Part shown: piece after piece, positions 41,026 through 49,599 of the stretch
How positions within the stretch are numbered: position 1 is the stretch's first letter
Layout: the number at the start of each line of letters is the position of its first letter
Assembly (NCBI GenBank): GCA_035649495.1
Contig: DASRJL010000067.1
Span: 3,931 to 67,930 of the forward strand
Direction of reading: 5' to 3'
From: SG8-41 sp035649495
GTDB lineage: Bacteria; Pseudomonadota; Gammaproteobacteria; Burkholderiales; SG8-41
Length of the DNA: 64,000 nt
The notes under the pieces: model-generated
Told to the model about the DNA's origin: nothing
Database searches by the model: none
The model's input: the letters and a program-made list of their open reading frames with translations, nothing else
Program-made: the position numbers and the translations under genes

Positions 41026-42296
41026 CGCCACGTTGACGGTTGTCCGGCCGCTATCCAGGCGAGAGCGCATATGACCGCCGTCGCGGTCCAGTACACGTAC
41101 GCGAGGCTTCCCTGGTTCAGAACGGGATTGAAAGCCATCACCGGTATGCCGGTCACGACGATGAGAAAATACATCGCCAGATGCGGCCGCAGGGCGCTGG
41201 ATTCCGGCGATCCCTGACGGCCGGGCGACCCCGTGCGGCGCAGCGTGCGCCAGCCGAGCACGATCAAGGACATCAGCCCTAGCGCAAAGGGAATGGCGGC
41301 AAGGAGGCCGCCGTTGGCCAGGATGTCGAGCAGGTCATTGTGCGTCGGCAAGTTCTGGGTGGTCGAGTTCACGCGGTACAGGTCGAAGTAGTCGACGGCA
41401 GATCCGGTAAACGCCCTGCCCCAAACCCAGGAATCGAGGAAGCGCTGCCAGACCATCTGGTACATGTGCTGCCGGTAAACGACGTTGCCGTCCGGCAGCA
41501 GCGACCTCGTGGATTCGTAGATGACGACCGCGGCCGTCACGCACAGGAGCGCTCCCAACGCCCCGAGGTAGAGGCGCAGGGTAGCCCTCAACCGGTCGGA
41601 GTCGTGCGCCAGGCGGGTGGCGAGACCGTCGATGAATACCCACGCGAGGACCATCAACACGACGAGATGGCCGGTCAGCCGATTCTGGGCAACGGTGCCC
41701 ACGATCATGAGCACCACGCCCGCGACGCGGAAGCTCAGGTGCCGCGCGGCGAGGAGGGGAAAACCGGCTGCCACCAGCACGAGGTACTCCACCGAGTGGA
41801 AAATCAACTCGCCAAACTGCACGGCGTTCATGATCACGGCGAGTACCGAGATCGCGACGAACACGGCGGTGATGGCGCGAATCATCGCCAGCGGCGCCGA
41901 CGACGTCCGGATGAGCCACAGGTTCGCGGGGCCGCCCAGGATCACGGTAGCGCCCATCGCGAAGTAGGTGCTCGTGACCCCGTCGACGAATTTTCCGTAG
42001 AAGCTGCCGGCCAGCACGAACAGCGCGAACAACGTCAGGCCCATGTAGGTACGCAGGGCCGCTCCGGCTTCATCCATGGCTTGCGGCCTGAAGATCATGC
42101 GTCCGGCCACACTGAGCAGCAGCGCGGCGACGGCCGCCGCCATCGGAAGGTGGCGCAGCACCGGATGCCGCCAGAGGTCGAGCGAAAACGGGTCTATGCC
42201 CCAGAACGCCGCGCACCCGACGGCTGCGACCACGCAGCCATCGGTGAAATCGACGCTGGAAACGGGACGGCGCATGCCGACGGCGCGCTCAGGCAT
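40944..42296 (-). CDS. O-antigen ligase/polymerase (Wzy-like) membrane protein
   Basis: A 450-residue protein with about 11-12 hydrophobic helices and the large periplasmic loop typical of the O-antigen ligase family (PF04932). The loop contains QMVWQRFLDSWVWGRAFTGS, YDLYRVNSTTQNLPTHNDLL-like YFDLYRVNSTTQ, and PTHNDLLDILANGGLLAAIP. It probably polymerises or ligates repeat units at the outer face of the inner membrane. The ATG at 42294-42296 overlaps the end of the GT4 gene by 8 bases. It is the last gene of the wzx-GT-wzy block. Confidence 0.85.
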   Translation of the reverse strand: MPERAVGMRRPVSSVDFTDGCVVAAVGCAAFWGIDPFSLDLWRHPVLRHLPMAAAVAALLLSVAGRMIFRPQAMDEAGAALRTYMGLTLFALFVLAGSFYGKFVDGVTSTYFAMGATVILGGPANLWLIRTSSAPLAMIRAITAVFVAISVLAVIMNAVQFGELIFHSVEYLVLVAAGFPLLAARHLSFRVAGVVLMIVGTVAQNRLTGHLVVLMVLAWVFIDGLATRLAHDSDRLRATLRLYLGALGALLCVTAAVVIYESTRSLLPDGNVVYRQHMYQMVWQRFLDSWVWGRAFTGSAVDYFDLYRVNSTTQNLPTHNDLLDILANGGLLAAIPFALGLMSLIVLGWRTLRRTGSPGRQGSPESSALRPHLAMYFLIVVTGIPVMAFNPVLNQGSLAYVYWTATAVICALAWIAAGQPSTWRQRPGFAVGAGPGPGRDPVRPARAGSR

Positions 42297-43530
42297 GATC
42301 GCGCACCCTCTCCGGTAGCGTCGCGGGCTGCCACAGCCGGCCGACAACGTCGCGCCACGTCATGCCGCGCGCGCGCTCGAGCGCCGCGGCCGATTTCGCG
42401 GCGTGCAGCCGCGGCGACGCCATCAGGCCCGATACAGCATCGGCCAGCGCGGCAACGACTTCTTGCTCGCTGCGGCCTGCGGTGGCGACCACCATGCTGG
42501 CGTCGACGCCCGCTACGGCCGAAGGACCGCCCACGTCAAGGCAGATGACCGGCAGCCCCTGCGCCATCCCCTCCAGCACCGCGTTGCCACTCGAATCGTG
42601 GAGGCTCGGAAACAACAGGGCATGATGCGCCCGGTAGATCGCGGGCAATTCGTGCTGTGCCTTCCATCCCATCCAGTCGAGCCGGTCGCACACGCCGAGG
42701 GCTCGTGCCATCTCCTGCCACGCCTGCAGCCGGGGACCGCTGCCCACCAGGCTCAGCGTCACGGCCACGCCGTTCTCACGCAACCGCGCCAGCGCGCGGA
42801 TGCCCAGCGCGATACCCTTCAGGTTGATGAACCGGCCGACATAGAGCAGGCGGAACGTGCCGCCCGTCCACGCCGACGGACTCCCGGCGATCGTCGCGGA
42901 GGGCAAGCCGACTTCGAGGAAGCAGCGGGCGCGGCCGCGCGCCGCGGCGGGCAGGACTGCCAGCGTGTCCGGTGTCTTGGCGAGCACGGTCGTGGCGCGC
43001 CGGTAGGTATCGGCCACGAGCGGATCGTGCACCATGACGCGATTCGCGGCGTCGCGCAGCCATTCCCACAAGCGCTCCCTGCGCGAATACACGCCGCGCA
43101 GGCGCGGCGGGGTACGCTCGCCCCCGCCGACTGGTCCCAGCACGAAAGGAATGCCCAGCCGTCCCATCAGGCTGGGCTGACGAAACACGCCGAACGTCAG
43201 GTGCTGCACGGCGTCGAAGCGAAGCTCTTCGTGCGCCCGGCGCGCGACGCGCAATGCCCCGATCTGCCACAGATAGTAGTAGACCTGCACCCCTCGCCCG
43301 CCGCGCTTCCACCAGGCCACCCAGCGCGGCAGATCGAAATAGAGGAAGTTGGGTCGCAAGACGCTGTCGAGCGTTTCGAGCGCGCGCTCGATCCGCTGCC
43401 GATTGTTGGCGCGGGTCAGCACCCAGACCTCATGCCCCAGGGCCGCGAGCTCCACGGCCCAGTTCCAGCCGACGCCGGGCTCCGAGCCCGTGTCCGGCTC
43501 GCACGCGTAGGCGGAAAGCAGCAGCCTCAT
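42289..43530 (-). CDS. glycosyltransferase family 4
   Basis: A 413-residue GT-B enzyme: MRLLLSAYACEPDTGSEPGV at the N-terminus (the pattern EPxxGSEPGxGW is common in EPS GT4 proteins), VLGPVGGGERTPP, FRLLYVGRFINLKGIALGIR, and the donor-binding LFPSLHDSSGNAVLEGMAQG with the E-x7-E pattern. It adds a sugar to the lipid-linked repeat unit on the cytoplasmic side. The ATG overlaps the flippase stop (ATGA), and its own stop overlaps the ligase start. Confidence 0.9.
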   Translation of the reverse strand: MRLLLSAYACEPDTGSEPGVGWNWAVELAALGHEVWVLTRANNRQRIERALETLDSVLRPNFLYFDLPRWVAWWKRGGRGVQVYYYLWQIGALRVARRAHEELRFDAVQHLTFGVFRQPSLMGRLGIPFVLGPVGGGERTPPRLRGVYSRRERLWEWLRDAANRVMVHDPLVADTYRRATTVLAKTPDTLAVLPAAARGRARCFLEVGLPSATIAGSPSAWTGGTFRLLYVGRFINLKGIALGIRALARLRENGVAVTLSLVGSGPRLQAWQEMARALGVCDRLDWMGWKAQHELPAIYRAHHALLFPSLHDSSGNAVLEGMAQGLPVICLDVGGPSAVAGVDASMVVATAGRSEQEVVAALADAVSGLMASPRLHAAKSAAALERARGMTWRDVVGRLWQPATLPERVRDHA

Positions 43531-44810
43531 TTGAGCGGCACGCTCATCGGTTCGGGACTCTTCGCGTCCCGGGCGATGCAGCAGACGAGCCAGGCGAGAG
43601 AAACGGCTCCGCCCAGCACGATGCTCCATGCGATTCCGACAGGTCCGAAGGCGCGCGCCATGACGGAAGCGGCGACGATCGAAACGGTGGCGCCCGCCAG
43701 GGAGGACCAGGCAATGGGTCGTGTCTGCTGGCGCGCGCGCAGGTGGTAAAGCGCGATCTTCGTCGCGAAAACGAGCGCGATGCCCAGGCTGTGCACGTAC
43801 AGAATGCTCGCGTAGGGCGCGTACGCGTGCCCGAGAAACAGCTCGACGATGCCACGGGCAAAGACGGCGATCGGTATCAGCAGCAGCGCCGCACCCGCCA
43901 TCAGAGCAGTACCGGCGCGAAGAGCATAACGCCTGAGCGCCGGGTCGCCGCCCTTGCGGTAGACCTCCGCGAAGCGGAAAGAGAGCGTGTTGTCGAGCGT
44001 GGTCGCGATGGGATTGATGAAGCCGGCCAGGCTGATGATGGATCGATACGCGCCGACTCCGGAAGTTCCCACCCAGGGCAGCACCAGGTAGACGATCCCC
44101 TGCGAGCCCAGCCACTGGGCCTGGAACGACACGACGAAATCCCTCGCAGCCCGCCAATGCCGCGCCGCAAACGCCCGCGCGCCCGCCAAACGAAGGGGCA
44201 CGGCCAGCCGGTAGATGCCCCAGGCACAGGCGACGACGCTGGCACCCGCCCATAGCGCCACCGCGACGTCCAGCGTCAGCCAGTCGTAACCCGCGGCAAC
44301 CGCCGTCCCGACGAGCACCGGCAGGTACGTCAAGGCGTCGAGCTGCAACAGCAATGGACCATCGCGATTGAAAAAGCAAAGGCGCCTGCACCATTCCAGC
44401 AGCGGCAGCCCGAACGACGAGACGGCGAGGCTCGCCACGGTGAGCACGGAAATGCCCGGCGTTCCGGCGTGGAGAAAGATCGCCATGGCTACGGCGATCA
44501 GCACAGCCAGGCCCGCGCCCAGGACCAGTTGCGCGGCAAAGCCGCTTTCGATCATGCGGCGCTCCTCGCCGGCATCGCGCGCGTGCGGCGCCGCGGTAAC
44601 GAGCGGGTTGCCGACCATCGATACGCTGATGCTCACGAAATACTGCTGCGCCACGGTGATGAGCGCATAGATCCCGAAACCGGAGGGTCCGAGCGCGCGC
44701 GCGAGCAGGATTGCGATCGCCAGGTTGCAGCCGCTCACCACCGCCTGGTCGCCAAGCACCCATCGCAGGTGATGCCCGCGCGCCAGCAATCGTTTCACGC
44801 GCTCCATCAT
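43527..44810 (-). CDS. Wzx-type oligosaccharide flippase (MOP superfamily)
   Basis: A 427-residue protein with about 12-14 hydrophobic segments. The start WVLGDQAVVSGCNLAIAILL then ARALGPSGFGIYALI, LEWCRRLCFFNRDGPLLLQL and SLAGFINPIATTLDNTLSFR are typical of polysaccharide-family MOP flippases. It moves undecaprenyl-linked repeat units across the inner membrane. Tandem ATGs at 44810 and 44807 are the possible starts; an upstream ATG at 44927 would overlap the divergent methyltransferase. It is coupled by ATGA to the GT4 gene. Confidence 0.88.
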   Translation of the reverse strand: MMERVKRLLARGHHLRWVLGDQAVVSGCNLAIAILLARALGPSGFGIYALITVAQQYFVSISVSMVGNPLVTAAPHARDAGEERRMIESGFAAQLVLGAGLAVLIAVAMAIFLHAGTPGISVLTVASLAVSSFGLPLLEWCRRLCFFNRDGPLLLQLDALTYLPVLVGTAVAAGYDWLTLDVAVALWAGASVVACAWGIYRLAVPLRLAGARAFAARHWRAARDFVVSFQAQWLGSQGIVYLVLPWVGTSGVGAYRSIISLAGFINPIATTLDNTLSFRFAEVYRKGGDPALRRYALRAGTALMAGAALLLIPIAVFARGIVELFLGHAYAPYASILYVHSLGIALVFATKIALYHLRARQQTRPIAWSSLAGATVSIVAASVMARAFGPVGIAWSIVLGGAVSLAWLVCCIARDAKSPEPMSVPLK

Positions 44811-44872
44811 GGGCTGCCGCCGATGGGTTGCCCGCTGGTGGAACTCGCGCGCGAAATGGGGGTCGGTAAAAA

Positions 44873-45853
44873 ATGGCACCCGACGGCCGGCTGGTCCGCG
44901 TGGAATCTCCCTTGAGCGGTCTGCCACCGGAGAAAGTCCGCGATCTCTCCAGGACGTTCCTGCTCGATCAGCTCGAGTCGTACCACGGCGCCCGTCCTCC
45001 GGACGGCGCGGTCGAGGGCGATTACTCGCTGTGGCGCTGCCGGGAAACGGGCCTGGAGTTCGCGTGGCCGATGCTGGCGGGGAACGTCGCGCTGTACGAA
45101 TGGCTCAGCAGCTTCGCCAGCTACTACCCCGAGGCCCGCTGGGAGTACGGGGAAGTCCGGCGCCTCGTCGAAGCGCGCGACGCCGGGACGGAACGAACGA
45201 AGGTCCTCGACGTGGGTTGCGGCAAGGGCAACTTCCTCGCGAAGCTCGACTTCCTTCCGGCCGACCTGCGCTACGGCCTCGATCTCAACGAGCCGGGCGT
45301 CGCAGCGTGCCGCCAGCGGGGATTCCAAGCATTCTGCGGCACGATCGAGGACGCGCTCGAAGCGCGCTTCGTGCGGCCGTCGGAATTTTCGGCAGTGACG
45401 TCCTTCCACTGCCTCGAGCACGTCGATGCTCCGGTCGAATTCGTCCGGGCGCTCGCCGCACTGGCGGCGCCGGACGGAAGGGTGTTTGTGAGCACGCCCT
45501 ACTCCCCCATGTCGTTCGAATCCGACTGGTTCGACGTGCTCAATCACCCGCCGCATCACCTGACGCGCTGGAACGCGGAGTCCTATCGGCGGCTCGCCGC
45601 CATGCTCGGCCTGAAGATGCGTTGCTTTTTCCCCCCGTCCGCGGTGTTGAAACAGGCCTTGATGACGTTCCGTCTCCTGCAATACGGTCCGCACCGCAGA
45701 GTCCGCGCAACGACGCTCCTGCGCGACATGGTGCGGCGGTTTCCGGTGCTGCTGCGAGCGCTCCGCTCGCAACTGGAGCGGGGACGAGGAAACGGCGGAG
45801 AGAGTGGCGGCGTGACCGCAGACGTCGTTCTGGTCGAGCTGACGGCGCGCTGA
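44873..45853 (+). CDS. class I SAM-dependent methyltransferase (EPS-associated)
   Basis: A 326-residue methyltransferase. The N-terminal FAWPMLAGNVALYEWLSSFA is typical of methyltransferases that accompany glycan genes. It then has TKVLDVGCGKGNFLAKLDFL (motif I), YGLDLNEPGVAACRQRGFQA, AVTSFHCLEHVDAPVEFVRA (motif IV) and NHPPHHLTRWNAESYRRLAA. It probably methylates a sugar or a lipid-linked intermediate in the EPS pathway. It is divergent from wzx and followed by a gene remnant. Confidence 0.85.
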   Translation: MAPDGRLVRVESPLSGLPPEKVRDLSRTFLLDQLESYHGARPPDGAVEGDYSLWRCRETGLEFAWPMLAGNVALYEWLSSFASYYPEARWEYGEVRRLVEARDAGTERTKVLDVGCGKGNFLAKLDFLPADLRYGLDLNEPGVAACRQRGFQAFCGTIEDALEARFVRPSEFSAVTSFHCLEHVDAPVEFVRALAALAAPDGRVFVSTPYSPMSFESDWFDVLNHPPHHLTRWNAESYRRLAAMLGLKMRCFFPPSAVLKQALMTFRLLQYGPHRRVRATTLLRDMVRRFPVLLRALRSQLERGRGNGGESGGVTADVVLVELTAR

Positions 45854-45859
45854 ATCCGC

Positions 45860-46021
45860 GTCAACGCGGCAGCCGCCACAGGCGTTATTACCGCGGTCCC
45901 CCGCAACACCACGATCCTCGGGCGAACAGAGATCGCCGAGGGCCGCGACGAGATAGAGGACATCCCGGGAATGCGGGTCTGGACCGACGACTTCAACAAC
46001 CTCTTCCGGATATTGAAGTAA
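45860..46021 (+). pseudogene. 3' gene remnant, possibly of a fused MFS/spermidine synthase
   Basis: Between the methyltransferase and the acyltransferase an open frame without a start reads GVITAVPRNTTILGRTEIAE then GRDEIEDIPGMRVWTDDFNN and LFRILK, stop. The ending WTDDFNNLFRIL resembles the C-terminus of fused MFS/spermidine synthase proteins as I remember them; the identification is tentative. Coding-like codon choice and a clean TAA stop show it is the tail of a lost gene. Confidence 0.45.
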
Positions 46022-46093
46022 GGGAACAGGCCAGGAATCCCTGGCCGCGGACGCGGTCGAACGGGCTGGCCCCTGCCCTGACGGCCCTGTCTC

Positions 46094-46663
46094 ATGATGC
46101 GCAAGCTGTGCCTCCTGGCCTACTACGGAATCGCCCGTTTCCTCCCGACCCAGCCGGTGCCGGGTTGGCGCCTCGGATACTGGCTGCGCCGCAAGCTGGT
46201 CAAGCGGATTTTCCGGTTCTGCGGCGACAACGTGCTCATCAAGCACGGCGCCTACTTCGGCGACGGGAGCGAGGTTCGCCTCGGGCACAATGCCCAGATC
46301 GGCCATAACGCGCGCCTCGATCACGACGTCACGATCGGGAACGACGTCGTGATGGGCCCTGATGTCGTGTTGATGTCGGCTTCCCATGCTTTCGATGATC
46401 TGTCACGGCCCATCAATCAGCAGGGCGCGCTGCCGCGGCGCCCGATCGTGATCGGAAACGACGTGTGGCTGGGAACGCGCGTAATCGTCCTACCCGGCGT
46501 CCGCATCGGCGACGGGGCGGTCATCGGCGCCGGCAGCGTCGTAACGCGGGATGTGCCCGCCCGGGCCATCGTCGCGGGCGCTCCGGCGCGCCTCATCAGA
46601 GAGCGCGGCGCGCGGCCGGCGGTGGCGGACAAGGTCATCGACCTGGATTCGGCGCGGCGCTGA
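46094..46663 (+). CDS. left-handed beta-helix acyltransferase (WcaF/maltose O-acetyltransferase-like)
   Basis: A 189-residue hexapeptide-repeat protein: FCGDNVLIKHGAYFGDGSEV, RLGHNAQIGHNARLDHDVTI, VLMSASHAFDDLSRPINQQG (catalytic His region) and IVIGNDVWLGTRVIVLPGVR, then IGAGSVVTRDVPARAIVAGA. It probably O-acetylates a sugar of the exopolysaccharide, using acetyl-CoA in the cytoplasm. Two ATGs lie at the start; I take the first. It is convergent with the three-domain protein gene. Confidence 0.88.
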   Translation: MMRKLCLLAYYGIARFLPTQPVPGWRLGYWLRRKLVKRIFRFCGDNVLIKHGAYFGDGSEVRLGHNAQIGHNARLDHDVTIGNDVVMGPDVVLMSASHAFDDLSRPINQQGALPRRPIVIGNDVWLGTRVIVLPGVRIGDGAVIGAGSVVTRDVPARAIVAGAPARLIRERGARPAVADKVIDLDSARR

Positions 46664-46723
46664 AGGCGCCCTGTTTGCGTTGCCGCTTGCGTGGCGAATG
46701 TCGTCATATCTTCACGCGGTTGG

Positions 46724-48532
46724 TCAGGCGGTCAGCCGCAAGCGGGCCGGCGTCGCATCATCGGCCGCCTTCGGGTCGTCGCCGGCGCCGTCCACGTCAC
46801 GTCGGCGCACGAGGCGGTTGACTCCGACGACCGTGCAGCCGGCGGACACATCGCGGGTAACAACCGCGTTGGCGCCGATCACCGCGCCTCTTCCGACGCG
46901 TATTCCTCCGAGGACCTTCGCGCCGGCGCCGATGTACACGTCGTCCTCGATCACTGGCGCGAGATTCTGCCCGGGGTCCTTCCCGCCGATGGTCACCTGC
47001 TGCAGGACGGTGACGCGGCTGCCGATAACGGCGCGCGAATGGATGACGATGCCGTAGGGGTGTGGGATCCGGATCGGCGAGCGCATGTGGCAATAGATGT
47101 CGCTGTTGAACGCGATGCGGAACAGCTTGCTCAGCACCGGCACGCGGTGGCGGCAGAAGAACAGCAGGAGACGCGCGGAGAGCGGATTCTCGTACCCGCG
47201 CAGCTCGGGGTGACGCGCCTCGAGGCGCTGCTCCATCAGATCCAGCACCGCCTTTTCGGCGTCGGCCGCTACGTCGTCGAGCGGGCGCGACGCATCCACG
47301 ATGGCCGCGTCCGGAAAGCGCTCGACGAGGCGCAGGTAGTCCCTGCGCTGGCGCGCGGATTCCGCCGCCGGCATTTCCGGCTTCCTCGCCTGCAGCACCT
47401 CCGGCGGAGCGTCGAGCAGGACCCACAGGTCCGGCCCGGGAACGAGCCGCGACGCGCGGCGCGCAAGCGCCATCGGCCCGCCGTAACGGAACCGCAGCGG
47501 ATCGATCAGGAGGTCCTGGTAGTAGCGGTCGAAAGCGACCAGCGTGGAGCAGACCGTCAGCGGCCGCACCCGAAAGGCATATCCCGCCGTGTAGTCAAGG
47601 AGGAGCCACGCGAGCTTTGCGAGCGAGAGCACCACGCCACGCGGCGGCTTCGCATGCGGGTCGGTGACCGGCACACCCGCCCGCGGGCGGCCGAGCAGCG
47701 AAGGGCGCAGGTGCAGGCGCGCCGTGCCGCGGAACGCGGGGACGAGATCGGTGAGCAGGCGTTCGATGACCACGCTCTTCCCGCTGCCGTCGGGGCCGAG
47801 CACTGCGAGCGTAAGCCCGGTAGGACGCAACACGCGGGCGATGTGGCGGCGCAGTTCCCCGAACAGGCCAGCGAGCGTGCGCGGCGCCGCACGGCGCAGA
47901 GCCCGCCGCAGGCGCGGCATGGCGGCGCGCACCGCCGACCAGTCGTTGTTGCCCGCCGCCAACGCTATCGACTCGGCGTCCTCCGTGCGCTCCCAGAACC
48001 GGCGGACGTGCCGCCACGCGCGCGCCGGGTCGGCATGCCACTGCGCCGAAAGGTAATCGCCGTGGACGTCGTCGAGCTCCCCCTTGTCCACCTTCTTGAC
48101 CAGGTAGTAGATGAAAGCCACGTGGGCCGGCGGCACGCAATAAACGGCGCCGCATGCGGAGCGGGCGGGCTCGCGCTCCTCGAGCAGCTCGTCCGCCGCC
48201 AGGAGAAGCCGTCCGTGACGCAGGTAATGGCTGCACACGTCCACCGCGAGAAATCGGGCCGCACCCGACTCTGCAGCCCAGGAGAGAACGAAGTACACGG
48301 CCGTATGCTCGTGCCGTATCAGCTGCACGAGGCGTACGTCGCGCTCGCGGCAGAAGCGCGCGATCGTCTCCGGGACTTCGCGGAAGCTCTCGTGGCGCAC
48401 GGCGATGTCGAGATCGCTCCGGATCGAGGCCGGATAGTCGCGCGCGTCCCCCAGCACGCAGTAAGCCAGCCCGTCGCGCTCGAGAAACTCGAACAGCGCC
48501 CGCGCTACGTCATCGCGCCCGTTGGTATGCAT
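46724..48532 (-). CDS. three-domain protein: nucleotidyltransferase-like, thymidylate-kinase-like, serine acetyltransferase-like
   Basis: A 602-residue fusion. Residues 1-200 look like a nucleotidyltransferase domain (VLGDARDYPASIRSDLDIAV with SDLD at 39-42). Residues 240-440 are a P-loop kinase of the thymidylate-kinase type (LAVLGPDGSGKSVVIERLLT with GPDGSGKS 246-253, VAFDRYYQDLLIDPLRFRYG, LWVLLDAPPEVLQARKPEMP). Residues 470-585 are a CysE-like hexapeptide acetyltransferase (IRIPHPYGIVIHSRAVIGSR, VTVLQQVTIGGKDPG, GIRVGRGAVIGANAVVTRDV). The pieces are each known in EPS loci, but the three-way fusion is unusual. It lies downstream of fcl. The role may be repeat-unit decoration or sensing; unknown. 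Confidence 0.75.
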   Translation of the reverse strand: MHTNGRDDVARALFEFLERDGLAYCVLGDARDYPASIRSDLDIAVRHESFREVPETIARFCRERDVRLVQLIRHEHTAVYFVLSWAAESGAARFLAVDVCSHYLRHGRLLLAADELLEEREPARSACGAVYCVPPAHVAFIYYLVKKVDKGELDDVHGDYLSAQWHADPARAWRHVRRFWERTEDAESIALAAGNNDWSAVRAAMPRLRRALRRAAPRTLAGLFGELRRHIARVLRPTGLTLAVLGPDGSGKSVVIERLLTDLVPAFRGTARLHLRPSLLGRPRAGVPVTDPHAKPPRGVVLSLAKLAWLLLDYTAGYAFRVRPLTVCSTLVAFDRYYQDLLIDPLRFRYGGPMALARRASRLVPGPDLWVLLDAPPEVLQARKPEMPAAESARQRRDYLRLVERFPDAAIVDASRPLDDVAADAEKAVLDLMEQRLEARHPELRGYENPLSARLLLFFCRHRVPVLSKLFRIAFNSDIYCHMRSPIRIPHPYGIVIHSRAVIGSRVTVLQQVTIGGKDPGQNLAPVIEDDVYIGAGAKVLGGIRVGRGAVIGANAVVTRDVSAGCTVVGVNRLVRRRDVDGAGDDPKAADDATPARLRLTA

Positions 48533-48630
48533 GCGGCGAGCCTCGCTTCCTCAGGAGCCAGCAGGCCCAGGCGGGCGTAGACCGCTGCCTGCGCGTGTCG
48601 GGCTGCAGGGGCCGCTCAAGTAGTCGGGCG

Positions 48631-49599
48631 TCACACCTGCTCCACGGCAGCGGCGTTGAAGACATCGTGGGCCAGGCACCAGTCATAGGTGAGCCGGATC
48701 CCCTCTTCCAGGGTATGGCGCGGCTCCCATCCCAGCGCCCGGACGCGCGAGATGTCGAGCGCCTTGCGCGGCATGCCATCCGGCTTGCCGGCGTCGAAAG
48801 TGATCCGGCCACGCAAGCCGACGACCCGCATCACGGTTTCCGCGATCTCACGCACGGTGAGGTCGGCGCCCGTGCCGACGTTGTAGAGCCCTTCCGCCGC
48901 CCCGCGCTCCATGAGCAGGACGCACGCGTCGGCCAGGTCGTCGACGTAGAGGAAGTCGCGGCGCGGCTGCCCCGAGCCCCATACCTCCAGCACGGAGTCG
49001 CCCGCCTCGCGAGCGGTATGGGCCTTGCGGAGCAGCGCAGGCAGCGCGTGACTGGTGGCAAGATCGAAATTGTCGTGCGGGCCGTAGAGATTGGTCGGCA
49101 TGACGGAGCCGTAGCGCGTGCCGTACTGCGCGTTGTACGCCTCGCACAGCTTCAGCCCGGCGACCTTCGCCACGGCGTACGGCTCGTTCGTGGGCTCGAA
49201 GGGGCCCGTCAGCAGGTACTCCTCCTTGATCGGCTGCGGGCAATCCCGCGGGTAGACGCAGCTCGATCCCAGGAACAGCAGGTGGTCCACGCCCGCCTCC
49301 AGCGCGGCGTGGATGACGTTCGCCTGGATCGCGAGGTTCTCGTAGATGAAATCGCCGCGATAAGTATTGTTGGCGAGGATGCCCCCCACCTTCGCGGCCG
49401 CAAGGAAGACGTACTCGGGCTCGCAATCCACCATGAAGCGTCGGACGGCAGCCTGGTCGGTCAGGTCGAGTTCCTGGCGGGTGCGGGTGACGACCTCCCG
49501 GTAACCTGCCGCGCGCAGGCGCCGCACGATGGCCGAGCCCACCATCCCGCGATGCCCGGCGACGTAGATGCGATCCTGCGGGCGGACTGCGTCACTCAT
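48631..49599 (-). CDS. fcl: GDP-L-fucose synthase
   Basis: A 322-residue extended SDR: IYVAGHRGMVGSAIVRRLRA (GHxGMVGSA signature), LDLTDQAAVRRFMVDCEPEY, GSSCVYPRDCPQPIKEEYLL (active-site Ser), YAVAKVAGLKLCEAYN (YxxxK) and WGSGQPRRDFLYVDDLADAC. It converts GDP-4-keto-6-deoxymannose to GDP-L-fucose by epimerisation and NADPH reduction. The ATG at 49597-49599 overlaps the gmd stop by 8 bases, so the two steps of the pathway are coupled. Confidence 0.95.
   Translation of the reverse strand: MSDAVRPQDRIYVAGHRGMVGSAIVRRLRAAGYREVVTRTRQELDLTDQAAVRRFMVDCEPEYVFLAAAKVGGILANNTYRGDFIYENLAIQANVIHAALEAGVDHLLFLGSSCVYPRDCPQPIKEEYLLTGPFEPTNEPYAVAKVAGLKLCEAYNAQYGTRYGSVMPTNLYGPHDNFDLATSHALPALLRKAHTAREAGDSVLEVWGSGQPRRDFLYVDDLADACVLLMERGAAEGLYNVGTGADLTVREIAETVMRVVGLRGRITFDAGKPDGMPRKALDISRVRALGWEPRHTLEEGIRLTYDWCLAHDVFNAAAVEQV

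Noticed and set aside
48533..48630. Possible upstream extension of the three-domain protein gene or a remnant coding AAVYARLGLLAPEEARLAA
   Set aside because: The protein-like reading is in a different frame from the downstream gene and is under 35 codons, too short to support as a feature.
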